The notes under the pieces are model-generated. The model was given only the letters and a program-made list of their open reading frames with translations, did not search any database and was not told where the DNA came from. Below are positions 1 through 15,564 of a DNA stretch of 64,000 bases, in pieces. Origin of the DNA: Carallia brachiata (Eukaryota > Streptophyta > Magnoliopsida > Malpighiales > Rhizophoraceae); the NCBI GenBank assembly GCA_021464245.1, contig JADCRB010000026.1, positions 3,510,187 to 3,574,186 on the forward strand, given 5' to 3'. The position numbers were made by a program, and so were the translations under genes. Position 1 is the first letter of the stretch. Every line of letters begins with the position of its first letter.

Positions 1-904
1 AACCTCTTCCTCTCCAAATTGACCTTAAAAATTATACTTTTACAAATGAACGATTTAATTTTAAAGGAACATGTGGAAAATATACAATTCATTCAATGAT
101 ATTACGGTTCTTTTTTTTTATTATTCTTAATCAATGTTTACTTATGTTCTTCCTTAAAATTAAGCTACTTAAGAATTTCGTTAGTACATATACATGAACT
201 GACTAGGTATACCCTTTTGTTTTTTTTTTCAATAAGATCGCATAATTAAACTCCACTTGAAACTACATCACAGTAATCTTTCCACAACCCCTCGTCGAAT
301 AGTTCAAAAACAGAATAATTGAGCTTAGTCGAAGAAGAATAGTGACTTAAGCACTTATGCATGCAAATAATATTTATTTGCAATGAATATATTGATACAA
401 GTGATTGACAAGTATTTAACTTATCGAACAATTTATAAGCTTCTTGGATTGAAAGCCTATTATATTCTGGTTGTAATTGGAAAAGAATTTGTGCTTGAAT
501 TCGTTTTTTTTTTTTTTCTTCCCTTGATATTGTTGAGAATCATCGAAGAAGAAAAATGAAAGAGGAACGCTCTCTAGATGCTTTGTTTCTGGCCAAATTG
601 TTTGTTACTCTGACATCAGAGAATTAATGATTATGGGTCTTCCATATTGTCGCCACGAAAGACGAAACGAGCAGTTTTTTTTTTTTTTTATAATTTTATT
701 TTAATCATGTACTTGTTGGCTATCAATAGTCAATTGCTAAATGCAAGACAACTGTTCAAATGATAAGGCTGAATGGAACCGCACCTTGTCCATATGAGCC
801 AGGGAGATAAACATGCGTAAGAAGAAACTGATCGCATTTAATTCTTGTGCAGAAGGGCAATGTTGCGTTAATCAGTACATGAGTGAGACTGATTGTGACT
901 CTAA
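1..904. other. AT-rich intergenic sequence, no gene recognised
   Basis: This stretch has homopolymer T runs and only short random reading frames. I see no conserved protein motif, splice pattern or RNA gene in it. Confidence 0.6.
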
Positions 905-1287
905 TGGTATGTTTGTTGTGCATGGAAAGGGGATAGAAAGGAAATGAGGGAAAGAAAAATATAATTATTATTATATATTTTTCTTTCTTATATTTCTTTT
1001 TTCTCATTTTTTATATCATTCCAAATAATTTTATTTTTTCTCTATTTTTTCTTTCACAAATTATTATTTATTTTTTCTTTTACTATACTTTCTTTCTCTT
1101 TATTTTTTTATCACTCTAAATAATTTTATTTTCTCTTCACTTTTTCTCTTATAAATTACTATTCATTTTTTTCACTATACTTTTGTTCTCTTCACTTTTT
1201 TCACCACTCCAAATAACTTTATTTTCTCTTTATTTTCTTTTCTTTTCTCCTCCTTTCTCCACCCTTCCACTCACTCCAAACATGCTG
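905..1287. mobile_element. Tourist/PIF-like MITE
   Basis: The ends are imperfect inverted repeats: the left end reads TGGTATGTTTGTTGTG and the reverse complement of the right end reads CAGCATGTTTGGAGTG. Both ends are flanked by the trinucleotide TAA (902-904 and 1288-1290), the type of target duplication left by PIF/Harbinger elements. The interior is pyrimidine-rich and holds about three degenerate copies of a roughly 70-bp unit ending in a 'cactccaaataa'-like string. No coding capacity. Family assignment rests on ends and target duplication only. Confidence 0.5.
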
Positions 1288-1492
1288 TAAAAGCGCGGCG
1301 GTTGTAAGCTGCAGAAATTTTATAAGCGGTTCCTTTGTTTCGATTGTAGTAGGAGGACGAAATAGTTCTGTTTGTCATAAACTGGCCTCTACATGAATTT
1401 TCTTCCCTTTTGTGCAGCTCTCTTTGTTCTTTTTTTTTTTGGGTTATTTTTCGATCTGTATATCTACCTTACAAGGGTATTTTGTGGTTCGA

Positions 1493-1844
1493 TGTTACAA
1501 GAATTTCTTAATTTAATTGTTGAGTCCGAGATGCCAGGAGAGTTTGACTCCTTCTAAGCTTGTTAGGTAGTGGGTTAAGTGGGTCAGTTGTGATTCCTAT
1601 AAATTAGCAAGCATTTTTCCATGTATTCCCGTTTGTTAAGGCACGGTGAAGTCGTGCTTTCATGTTCTCTCTGTTTTTTGGTTCATGTGGCCTATAAAAG
1701 GCAAGTAGCTGAATGGAATAAAGGCATCGAATTATCAGAATTTTAATCCCTTTGTTTATCTTGCTTCCTTAATTTCCAAAATAGCTCGCGGCCGTCGAAA
1801 GCAGGGACACGCACCAGGCCTTAGATCCTATCAGGACTCTAACA
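1493..1844 (+). repeat. 5' LTR of gypsy element
   Basis: Starts TGTTACAAG and ends CTCTAACA. It contains a TATA box (TATAAAA, 1693-1699) and a polyadenylation-type AATAAA (1717-1722) soon after, the expected U3/R order. The region repeats at 6190-6538. Confidence 0.93.
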
Positions 1845-1847
1845 GCT

Positions 1848-1860
1848 TGGTATCAGAGCC
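1848..1860 (+). promoter_or_regulatory. Primer binding site (initiator tRNA-Met)
   Basis: TGGTATCAGAGCC begins three bases after the 5' LTR. This is the canonical tRNA-iMet complementary site of plant LTR retrotransposons and primes minus-strand cDNA synthesis. Confidence 0.93.
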
Positions 1861-1864
1861 GGTT

Positions 1865-4800
1865 ATGGCCGAGGTTCAGCGTGATCCTGAAATTCACCAA
1901 CTTCAACAGCAGATGGCAGGCTTGAGCGTGGGGTTAGAGCAGGTAATGAAGCAACTTTTGGAATTGTCACGAGCCAAGGAGGAGGAATCCAGCAATCGAC
2001 ATCGCCGGGCTGTGAGAAACACTGACGATGAAGTGGCAAGCGGGGGTTTTGCTCCTAAATTGGCAAAATTTGATTTTCCAAGATTTGATGGCTCAGAGGA
2101 TCCAACTTCTTGGATTTGTCGAGCTGAGCAGTTCTTTGAATTCCAAAAGACTGCAGCCGAGGACCAAATACGGGTAGCGGCATATCACATGGAAGGAGAT
2201 GTGCAATTGTGGTATCAACGACTGAGAAAGACGCAGCCAAATATGACTTGGGAAGAGCTGAAACGTAACCTCCTCAATAGGTACGGAATTTCTGTTTTTG
2301 AAAATTCTTTTGCTGATCTTTGCAAGTTGAAACAGACTGGATCATTGAGGGACTATGAAATTCAATTTGACCGACTGCTCTCCAAGGCGGGATCACTTTC
2401 CAACCAGCAAGAGGTGGGAGCCTTCATTAGTGGTCTCAAAGAAAATTTGAGAATTGATGTTCAAGCTCAAAGGCCTCAAGACTTGAACGAGGCCATTGGG
2501 ATAGCAAGAATATATGATTGCCGCAGTTCAAAGGAAGCAAGGATGGGAAGTCAAACACTTGGGTCTCGACGGAGTCTTCAAGGGACCTACAAAAGTGGTT
2601 CCAGTCCATGGGGGCGCAATGCCAACATAGGAAATAACATGGCAACCAATTCAGTCCGTCGATTCACACCTACTGAACTCCAAGAACGCCGACGGCAAGG
2701 TCTGTGCTTCCATTGTGACGAGCCCTACACACTAAATCATCAATGCAAAAAGCTGTTTTTATTGAGATGGAGCATGAATGTGAAGAAACGACTGAAGTTC
2801 AACTGGAAGAGGAGCTGGGGGCGGAAATTGATTCTCCAGAAATATCACTACATGCTTTAGCAGGATTCCAAACCCCTCAAACAATGAGGGTGCAGGCTAA
2901 GGTGAAGGGGCTGATGATCACTATATTGATTGATTCAGGATCAACTCATAATTTTCTCCATGAAGCCATTGCTCGTGCTGCGGGCTTGACTATCAGTCCA
3001 GCGCCTACCATGCGTGTCATGGTGGCCAACGGGGAGAGGCTCACTAGCTTGGGAATTTGCAAAGAGGTACCTGTTCTTTTCCATGAATCCCTGTTTAAAA
3101 TTGACTTCCTACTTTTACCTCTGGAAGGTTGCGATGCTGTGCTAGGAGCACAATGGCTCCAAACTCTTGGACCCATCCTATGGAATTTTCGAGAGATGGA
3201 GATGAAATTCACATCCCATCAAGGGCTCACCACACTCCGAGGCATTCAAACTGCACCCCCACAATTGGTTGGTGGGAAAGCACTCTACCAGGCTCTACAG
3301 CGCAACCAGGGAAGGGGAATGTTACTACAAATTTTAACAGAAACCCCAGAACAGAAGCTGCCAGCCAACTCAGAAGAATGGGATCAGATCCAACAAGAAT
3401 TCCCAGAGGTGTTTTCGGCCCCATCAGGCCTTCCCCCTCGACGAGAGCAAGACCATCGCATACCGTTACCTCCCGAAAGTGCTCATGTAAATGTGAGGCC
3501 CTTCCGATATCCACATTTTCAGAAGCAAGAAATAGAGAGACTGGTAGCAGAGATGCTGGAACAAGGAATTATTCAGCCCAGTCGAAGCCCGTATTCGTCG
3601 CCAGTATTGCTTGTCAAGAAATCTGATGGATCATGGCGATTTTGTGTGGACTATCGAGCTCTCAATCGGCTCACCATCAAAGACAAATTCCCAATACCAG
3701 TCATTGAGGAGCTGTCGATGAACTCAATGGAGCTCAATGGTTCACCAAACTAGATTTGCGCTCCGGGTATCATCAAATCCGGATGCATTCAGAAGATGTT
3801 TCAAAGACGGCCTTTCGAACTCATCATGGGCATTATGAATTTATGGTAATGCCATTTGGGCTCTCAAATGCTCCATCTACCTTCCAAGCTTTGATGAATG
3901 AAATTTTCAAAGAATACTTAAGAAAATTCATCTTAGTATTTTTTGATGATATCATGATTTATAGCAGAGACTGGCATGAACATCTAAATCATGTTAGAGT
4001 TGTTTTTGGGATTTTAAGGACTAATCATCTTGTTGTGAAAAAGAAAAGTGTTGTTTTGCTCAAAGACAGATTCAATACTTGGGGCACATTATTTGTGGAG
4101 AAGGAGTGAAGGCAGATCCTGACAAGATTCAGGCAATGGTTAGCTGGCCGAGGCCCTCCTCAGTGAAGGAACTACGAGGATTTTTGGGCTTAACCGAGTA
4201 CTACCGCCGGTTCATTGAACACTATGGGATCATAGCTCGACTATTGACCAATTTGCTTCGCAAGAATGCATTCAAATGGGAAGAAGCGGCTGATCTAGCT
4301 TTTACACGACTCAAAGAAGCCGTGACGAGAGCCCCTGTACTTGCACGACCTGATTTTTCTCTACCATTCGTAATCGAATGCGATGCCTCTGGATGCGGAA
4401 TTGATGCTGTTCTAATGCAAAACCAGCGCCCAATTGCTTATTTTAGCACGAGTCTACAGGGTCAAAATCTGTCCCTCTCAACCTATGAAAAGGAGTTGAT
4501 GGCCTTGGTCCTCGTAGTCCAGAAGTGGCGGCCATATTTGTTGGGACGACCATTTATCGTCAAAACAGATCAGAGAAGCTTAAAGTACTTGTGGGACCAA
4601 CGGATTGCAACAGAAGCCCAACAACGGTGGATCATTAAGCTCTTGGGATATGACTTTATCATTGAATATCGCAAAGGGAAAACAAACTCAGCTGCAGACG
4701 CCCTATCAAGGCAAGGAAAACCCGAGCTTCTAGCACTAACAACCCCGACTCCACAATGGCTCGAGGCAATCCATTGGGAAAACAACAATAATTCTGAACT

Positions 4801-6160
4801 ACAGAGGCTCCATCGACTAGTTCAAGAGGAAGAAGCAATCAGCCCTTGGCAGGTACGACATGGGATTTTATTTTTCAAAACTAAGATCTATTTGCCTGAA
4901 GATTCTGAGATAATCCAAGAGTTATTGAAGGAAATTCATGGAGGTAGTCATGAAGGGTATTTTAAAACTCTTCACCGGCTCAAAGAAGTGTTTTTCTGGA
5001 AGAAAATGAAGGTGACCATTCAAAAATTTATTCGCAGCTGTGATGTTTGCCAACGACACAAGTCAGACCTCCAAAAACCCGCAGGATTGCTATATCCTCT
5101 TCCTATTCCAACTCAGGTATGGGCAGCCATCTCTATGGATTTTATTGAAGGATTACCTCCTTCTAAGGGAAAATCAACAATTCTGGTGGTGGTGGATCGC
5201 CTATCAAAATACGCTCACTTCCTACCTATTTCTCATCCCTACACGGCTCCGGTGGTTGCTCGCATTTTCTTTGATCACATCTTCAAGTTACATAGGATGC
5301 CTCAAACCATCGTGTGTGATCGAGACCCGACATTTACTAGTTCTTTTTGGAAAGAGCTCTTTAAACTGCAAGATACTCATTTTAATTTTAGCTCTTCCTA
5401 TCACCCCCAAACGGATGGGCAAACGGAGGTTGTTAACCGTACTCTTGAGATGTATTTGTGGTGTTTTACTAGCTCAAAACCAAGAGAATGGGTCCAGTGG
5501 GTGGCTTGGGCTGAATATTGTTATAATACCAGCTGCCATTCAACAACCAAAATCACCCCGTTTGAAGTGGTTTATGGGAGGCCCCCACCGAACCTCCTGT
5601 CCTATGTATCGGGGACTGCCAAGGTTCAAGCTGTGGAAGAGGTGTTGGTGCAGAGGGATAAGACTCTCAAAGAGCTCCGGGAGCGTCTCAAAGCAGCCCA
5701 AAATCGAATGAAGCAGGTGTATGATAGAAAGCACGTTGAAAGGCAATTCACAGTGGGTGAATGGGTTTATATAAAATTGCAACCATATCGTCAAACATCC
5801 ATCTCACAACGAAGGTCGCAAAAGCTTGCAGCCAAATTTTATGGGCCCTTCAAGGTGGTGAAACGAATTGGAGAAGTAGCATATGAGCTTGAGTTGCCCA
5901 CCACTAGCAAAGTCCACCCGGTTTTCCACGTTTCTTTGCTAAGAAAAAAGGTGGGAGACAATATTTTTGTCCACCCTGAGTTGCCTAAGATGGAAGAGGA
6001 AGCTTCAGCAGAAACAAAATGTCCTGAGTCAATTTTGGGAAGTCGTGGAAAGGGTAGGAAGAAGGAGGTGCTGGTTAAGTGGAAAGACAAAGATAATTCA
6101 GAAGCTACATGGGTTGCTGAAGTCTCTCTCTCAAGAATTCCCTCACTTCAAAATCCTTGA
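1865..6160 (+). pseudogene. gypsy gag-pol polyprotein, three frame breaks
   Basis: Gag starts at the ATG at 1865 just after the primer site and ends with a zinc-knuckle-like [14 protein letters not shown] segment (about 2704-2748). The aspartic protease DSG motif is at 2932-2940. RT runs about 3520-4300 with the catalytic pair read as FFDD (Asp codons 3945-3950). RNase H covers about 4360-4720. Integrase has an HHCC finger (CDVCQRH near 5038) and D,D,E residues near 5137, 5319 and 5437. A GPF-type motif lies near 5845 and a chromodomain-like stretch ends at 6160. Frame breaks lie near 2764, 3713 and 4073. Each is explained by one missing base; at 2764 and 4073 this is one base lost from a GG or CC pair. 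They could be real decay or sequencing loss. Not evidence of programmed frameshifting, since no slippery site is seen. Confidence 0.9.
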
Positions 6161-6176
6161 GGACAAGGATCTTCCT

Positions 6177-6189
6177 TAAGAGGGAGGAA
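6177..6189 (+). promoter_or_regulatory. Polypurine tract
   Basis: AAGAGGGAGGAA directly precedes the 3' LTR at 6190. This purine run is the plus-strand primer of reverse transcription. Confidence 0.85.
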
Positions 6190-6538
6190 TATTACAAGAA
6201 TTTCTTAATTTAATTGTTGAGTCTGAGATGTCAGGAGAGTTTGACTCCTTCTAAGTTTGTTAAGTAGTGGGTTAAGTGAGTCAGTTGTGATTCCTATAAA
6301 TTAGCAAGCATTTGTCCATGTATTCCCGTTTGTTAAGGCACGGTGAAGTCGTGCTCCATATTCTCCCTGTTTTTTGGTTCATTTGGCCTATAAAAGGCAA
6401 GTAGCTGAATGGAATAAAGGCATCGAATTATCAGAATTTTAATCCCTTTGTTTATCTTGCTTCCTTAATTTCCAAAATAACTCGCGGCCGTCGAAAGCAG
6501 AAACACGCACCAAGCCAGATCCTATCAGGACTCTAACA
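6190..6538 (+). repeat. 3' LTR of gypsy element
   Basis: Matches 1493-1844 along its whole length. The terminal dinucleotide reads TA here instead of TG, a G-to-A change at position 6191. TATA box at 6389-6395. The 3' end CTCTAACA abuts the TTCGA target duplication. Confidence 0.93.
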
Positions 6539-6543
6539 TTCGA

Positions 6544-7248
6544 TTGACATTTTTTTTGGGTCAAAAAGATGGGAACCGCCAAGAACGCTTTCTCTGTTTT
6601 CTTTGCAAGTGGTTGCTAGTTTGGGTCTGAATGTAGACATTCGACTGAGAAAACATACAGAAAAAACATGTTGCGAAACTATAATCCACGTTCTGCAAGA
6701 AGGCTGCTCTTCAGGCGATGCCCTTAATACGATGTCCTTTTCATACCGCCAGGCCCACATTCATTCGTGTCGGTGATTGACCCGAACTTCTAGAAAGAAA
6801 TCCGGAGAACATGGAGAAGGCTCGTTAGGACCAATTCCTAATGGCGCCGCGTCCTTTTTGCCAAACCAGCCCACAAAATAAATCAGGTTAGTGGGCGGCA
6901 CGTAAACCGTAACTGAAAAATCGAATAAATCAAATTACAGGCCAAGGGAAAATTACAAAATAGCAATCTAGTGCCAGAGAAAAAGGAGGACAAAGCAAAG
7001 GGTACGAGAAGACACAATCTTTCATTCCCAACAATCGCCGAAAAAAAAAAAAAAAACAAAAGAGTAATGTTAGAAGAAACTGGAAAGCTAAAATGGAGCA
7101 CTGAAAAAAGTTAGTGCTGCTTCATAAAAACTGAAAGGCAGACGCCAAATGCAGGCTCACCAACACAATCAGCTCAGTCAGAATTGATGTGAAACCCAAA
7201 CCAAGCCTTGAAGGATGAAGAATCCTCGAAGGATATTTACATTTGAAA
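6544..7248. other. 3' flank of the CK2 alpha gene
   Basis: Non-coding sequence between the gypsy target duplication and the CK2 alpha stop codon. Its proximal part probably holds the 3' UTR of the minus-strand kinase gene. No other gene is recognisable. Confidence 0.55.
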
Positions 7249-12232
<4,984 letters not shown>

Positions 12233-13860
12233 CAATTCGTTAAGGCGCAAGCCAAAAAAGTCTCTATCTGACTTAGCTGGAATCGGAACCGATTTCTTGC
12301 TTTCTCCATGACTTTATTTTCCTTCTTTTTTTTTTTTTCGCTTTCCTTAATTATTAATTGCTTTCCTTTTTGTTTCTTTTATATATTTATGTTTTTTAAT
12401 TATTTGGGTGTTCAAAAAAATTTTGCAGTATGAAATCGTTTTCTCATGTGAAGTAAAAAAAAAAAAAGAGTTTATGTAACAAAATGTTATTAAATTTAAT
12501 AATAAAACTTTATTATTATTATGATTATTATTATTTAAATAGTAAAAAAAATTCATCACAAATACAACAATTATCAGATTTGTGAGCTGAAATTGAATTA
12601 ACTTTCATTTATTTAAATCTATTTGAATCATTCTCAATGAGTAGACTCACTATTTAAGTGTCATTAAGTTTAACGGACTTTTTCATTTCTAATTATAGGA
12701 ATCCCAATTAATTGAGGTAAATAGATTTCAGCGCCAAAACTTGAATTTAAATCATAACACAAAAAAATATGCTTAGTAACTATTAAGCTGTCAACCCGTT
12801 TATTATTATTGACTTACTTGTTAATCACGACAAAATACTTAAAATGGACATATGACTTAAAAAAATGAGTATATAAGTAACTATAAACAACATGAAGTCT
12901 ATTTTAGCGGAAAAAAAATTTGAAAAAGAAAAATTAATTTAATAGTTAAGGTAATATTAAATAAATTTATGTTAGTACTAAATATTTAAAATTTAATTTT
13001 TAAAAAATAAATTTTTTTAATTATTTTTTAGAAACTAACTTATTTTTATGATTATTTTATAATTATTTTTTATATTTTATTCTTTAAATTATTAATCTGA
13101 TTTCTATGTTGATCGCATAAATTTTTATTTTGATCCTATGATCACATCAATTTTAAGGTATAAATTCAGGCTGATCTCAAGAATTGTGGGCCTAGCTAGC
13201 TTCAATGGAGGCTCTGGAGTAAGAAAGTCGGGAGGGGCTTGAGGGTGCCGAGCATTGTTGGCAATTCAATACTTAAGTCAGAACTACGAAAGAATGATGA
13301 ACAGTACAATTAATGGGTTATAAATATAAATATTTTTATTTTAAATTTTTTAAATAAATGTAAGTTGTTTGTAAGGTTATATTATACAATAAATAGAATT
13401 CACTTAAATAAAAAATTAAAAATGATATTAAATTATTAATTAATTTTATCTATTAAAAAAAAGTAAAATTAATAAATATTTATAAATATATACTTGTATA
13501 CTGTAATTCGAGAACATTTATAGCGAGCGGGTGTGCTGCCAAAATTACCACTTCTGAAACGGTTAAAAGAAGTAGACTTGGGAAAATTTTGGTGGAGGGG
13601 AAAAAAGGATTTTTTTTTTTGTACAAACAGTTGTTTTATTTGTGTAACAAAATTCTGATTTATTGTAGTAAAATTTGAAAGATTTTTTTTGTCTATTTTT
13701 TCATTGTAGAAATTAATTATTTTATTACATAAATAAGTTAACTTGTTGTAAAATAAATTTTTTAGTCGTTTTTGCGTCCCTTTCTTCCCATTCACATAAC
13801 AATATTCGATAAGTATTCTCTGATTGGACTTAATTTTTAGGCATAGTGCTGTAAGTGCTA
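12233..13860. other. AT-rich intergenic sequence upstream of CK2 alpha
   Basis: Contains the presumed CK2 alpha promoter (minus strand) close to 12233. The remainder is highly AT-rich with no coding motif. I see nothing that can be named. Confidence 0.5.
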
Positions 13861-15218
13861 AGGGCCGTTTGGAGAAACAGTCAATTTTTTGTTTCTGTGT
13901 TTTCATTTTCTGTTTTTTATTTTCACTGTTTATTGAATTTTTGTATTTATTACTGTCAATTTTTTTTCTATAAGAATAAAAAAATAGATAGAAAAGGGAT
14001 AGTGAGAGAAATGGTAAAAAGAGTATAAATATAGAGAGAAGAATGGGATAGAGAGAGAGAGAAGGTAGAGAGAGAATGAGTAGAGAGAGAAAAAGGAGAG
14101 AGAAAGCAATAAGAAAGAGAATGAGTAGAGAGAATGACAGAAAGAGAAATAGTTGAGAAAGGATGAGTAAACAGAATAGTAGAGAGAGAAAAATGAGAGA
14201 GCGAGAAAGGGTAGAGAGAGAATGAGTAGAGAAAATGACAAAGAGAAAAAAGAGAGAGAGGATAGAGAAAGAACGAGTAAAAAGAATTATAGAGAGAGAA
14301 AAATGAGAGAGAGAGTTAGAGCGAGAGAGTAGAGAGAATGGTAAATAAAAAAAAGAGAGAGTCTGGGTAGAGAGAGAATGAATAGAGAGATAAAAAAGAG
14401 AAAGAGAGGGTAGAGAGATAATAGTAGAGCGAGAAAAATGAGAGAGAATGTGGGTAGACAGAAAGGAGAGAGAATCTAGGTAGACAGAGAATGGTAGAGA
14501 GAAAAGAGAGAGAGAGAACGAGTAGAGAGAATGATAGAGTAAAAAAAAGAAGAGAGAATGGTAGAGATAGAAAAATGAGATATATAGCAGGTATAGAAAG
14601 AATGAGTAGAAAGAATGATTGAGGGAGAAAAAAGAAAGAGAGAGAGAGAGAGTGAGTAGAAGGAGAATTAGTAGACAGAATGGTAGAAAGAGAAATAGGA
14701 GAAAGAGGGTAGAGAAAGAATAAGTAGAGAGAGAAAAGAGAGAGGGTAGAGAGAGAATGACAGAGATAGAAAAGGGGAGAGAGGGTAGAGAGAGAGTGGT
14801 AGAGATAGAAAAAGGAGAGAGAGGCAAGAGAGAGAATGAGTAGAGAGAGAATAGAGAGAGGGTAGAGAGAGAATGATAGAGATAGAAAAGGGAGAGAGAT
14901 GGTAGAGAGAGAATGAGTAGAGAGAGAAATAGTAGTGAGAGAAAAAAATATAGAGGGATAGAAAGAGGATGAGTAAAGAGAGATATGATAAAGATGGTGG
15001 ATAGAGAGAGAAAATATTGTGAGAGAAAGTATATAAAAAAAGTGAAAAACAAAATCAGAAATTAGTTTATATTATTTTCCCAATTTATTTATTTATTTAT
15101 GACAAACACTTTTAATTTTTTAACAAAAAATAAAAAATAAAATTAATACCAAACATATTTTCTACTTTTTTATAAAAAATAAACAAAAAAAAAAAAATCC
15201 ATTTCAAACAAACCTCGA
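13861..15218. mobile_element. Possible MITE-like element enclosing the GA tract
   Basis: The left end GGGCCGTTTGGAGAAAC and the right end, whose complement reads GAGGTTTGTTTGAAATG, resemble the ends of many plant hAT/PIF-type MITEs. The repeat is imperfect and I could not find a clean target duplication, so this is only a suggestion. Confidence 0.3.
13990..15045. repeat. GA-rich degenerate minisatellite (polypurine tract)
   Basis: About 1.05 kb of nearly pure purine on the plus strand, built from variants of 'gagtagagagagaatg'. The complementary pyrimidine strand can hardly contain stop codons because all three need purines, which explains the 527-codon open frame there (Leu/Ser/Phe-rich). 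It is not a gene. Confidence 0.9.
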
Positions 15219-15517
15219 AATATCCGTTAAACAATCGTATATCACATTTTATCACGTGTCATGTGCTAAACCCATCTTTTGTGGCTAAAAAAAATGAAAC
15301 GAGTAAGCCGGGCAACGGTCACAATTTCGTGGCCTAAAGACTCTTCAAATTCAACGAATGATGGCGGACCAAACAGGGCCGACCATTTTTCAATTTTATT
15401 TTTCAAGATTCAAGAAAATAGCAAAACAAGCAAACGAGCCCTACAAAGCGGGAAAACTTCGAATCAGGAAACAATATCCACATTAGGCAAAAAAAATCCT
15501 TTATCAGATTTGTTAGA

Positions 15518-15533
15518 TATATATATATATATA
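15518..15533 (+). promoter_or_regulatory. TATA tract upstream of queuosine salvage gene
   Basis: An alternating TA tract about 35-50 bp before the start codon. It could act as a TATA box, although its length makes it also a simple repeat. Confidence 0.35.
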
Positions 15534-15550
15534 CACAATAGCTAACAAAC

Positions 15551-15558
15551 TAGGGTTT
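15551..15558 (+). promoter_or_regulatory. Telo-box (TAGGGTTT)
   Basis: TAGGGTTT, the complement of AAACCCTA, lies seven bases before the ATG at 15565. Telo-boxes sit near transcription starts of many plant translation-related genes, which suits a tRNA-modification salvage enzyme. Function here is inferred. Confidence 0.4.
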
Positions 15559-15564
15559 ATCGTC

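Larger units (their letters stand above)
1493..6538 (+). mobile_element. Ty3/gypsy LTR retrotransposon (chromovirus, probably Reina-like), complete but decayed
   Basis: A complete 5046-bp element flanked by the perfect 5-bp target duplication TTCGA (1488-1492 and 6539-6543). It has two LTRs of about 350 bp, a primer binding site complementary to initiator tRNA-Met, a gag-pol region in the order gag, protease, reverse transcriptase, RNase H, integrase, chromodomain-like tail, and a polypurine tract before the 3' LTR. Integrase downstream of RT/RNase H places it in Ty3/gypsy; the GPF-type motif plus chromodomain tail make it a chromovirus. The small size and short LTRs fit the Reina clade, but that is an inference. 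By eye the LTRs differ at roughly 15 positions, mostly C/T or G/A, so insertion is fairly recent. Three frame breaks split gag-pol, so it is not autonomous as written. Confidence 0.95.

Noticed and set aside
756..1007. An 83-codon minus-strand open frame near the left end
   Set aside because: Overlaps the MITE border, low-complexity N-terminus, no homologous motif recognised.
2743..2765. Programmed frameshift between gag and pol of the gypsy element
   Set aside because: No slippery heptamer or structure was evident, and two further breaks in pol have the same one-missing-base form.
3129..3626. Plus-strand open frame inside the gypsy element
   Set aside because: Out-of-frame shadow of the protease-RT region with no motif of its own.
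13469..15052. A 527-codon open frame on the minus strand, Leu/Ser/Phe-rich
   Set aside because: It is the pyrimidine strand of the GA tract, where stop codons are nearly impossible. No domain and no amino-acid diversity.
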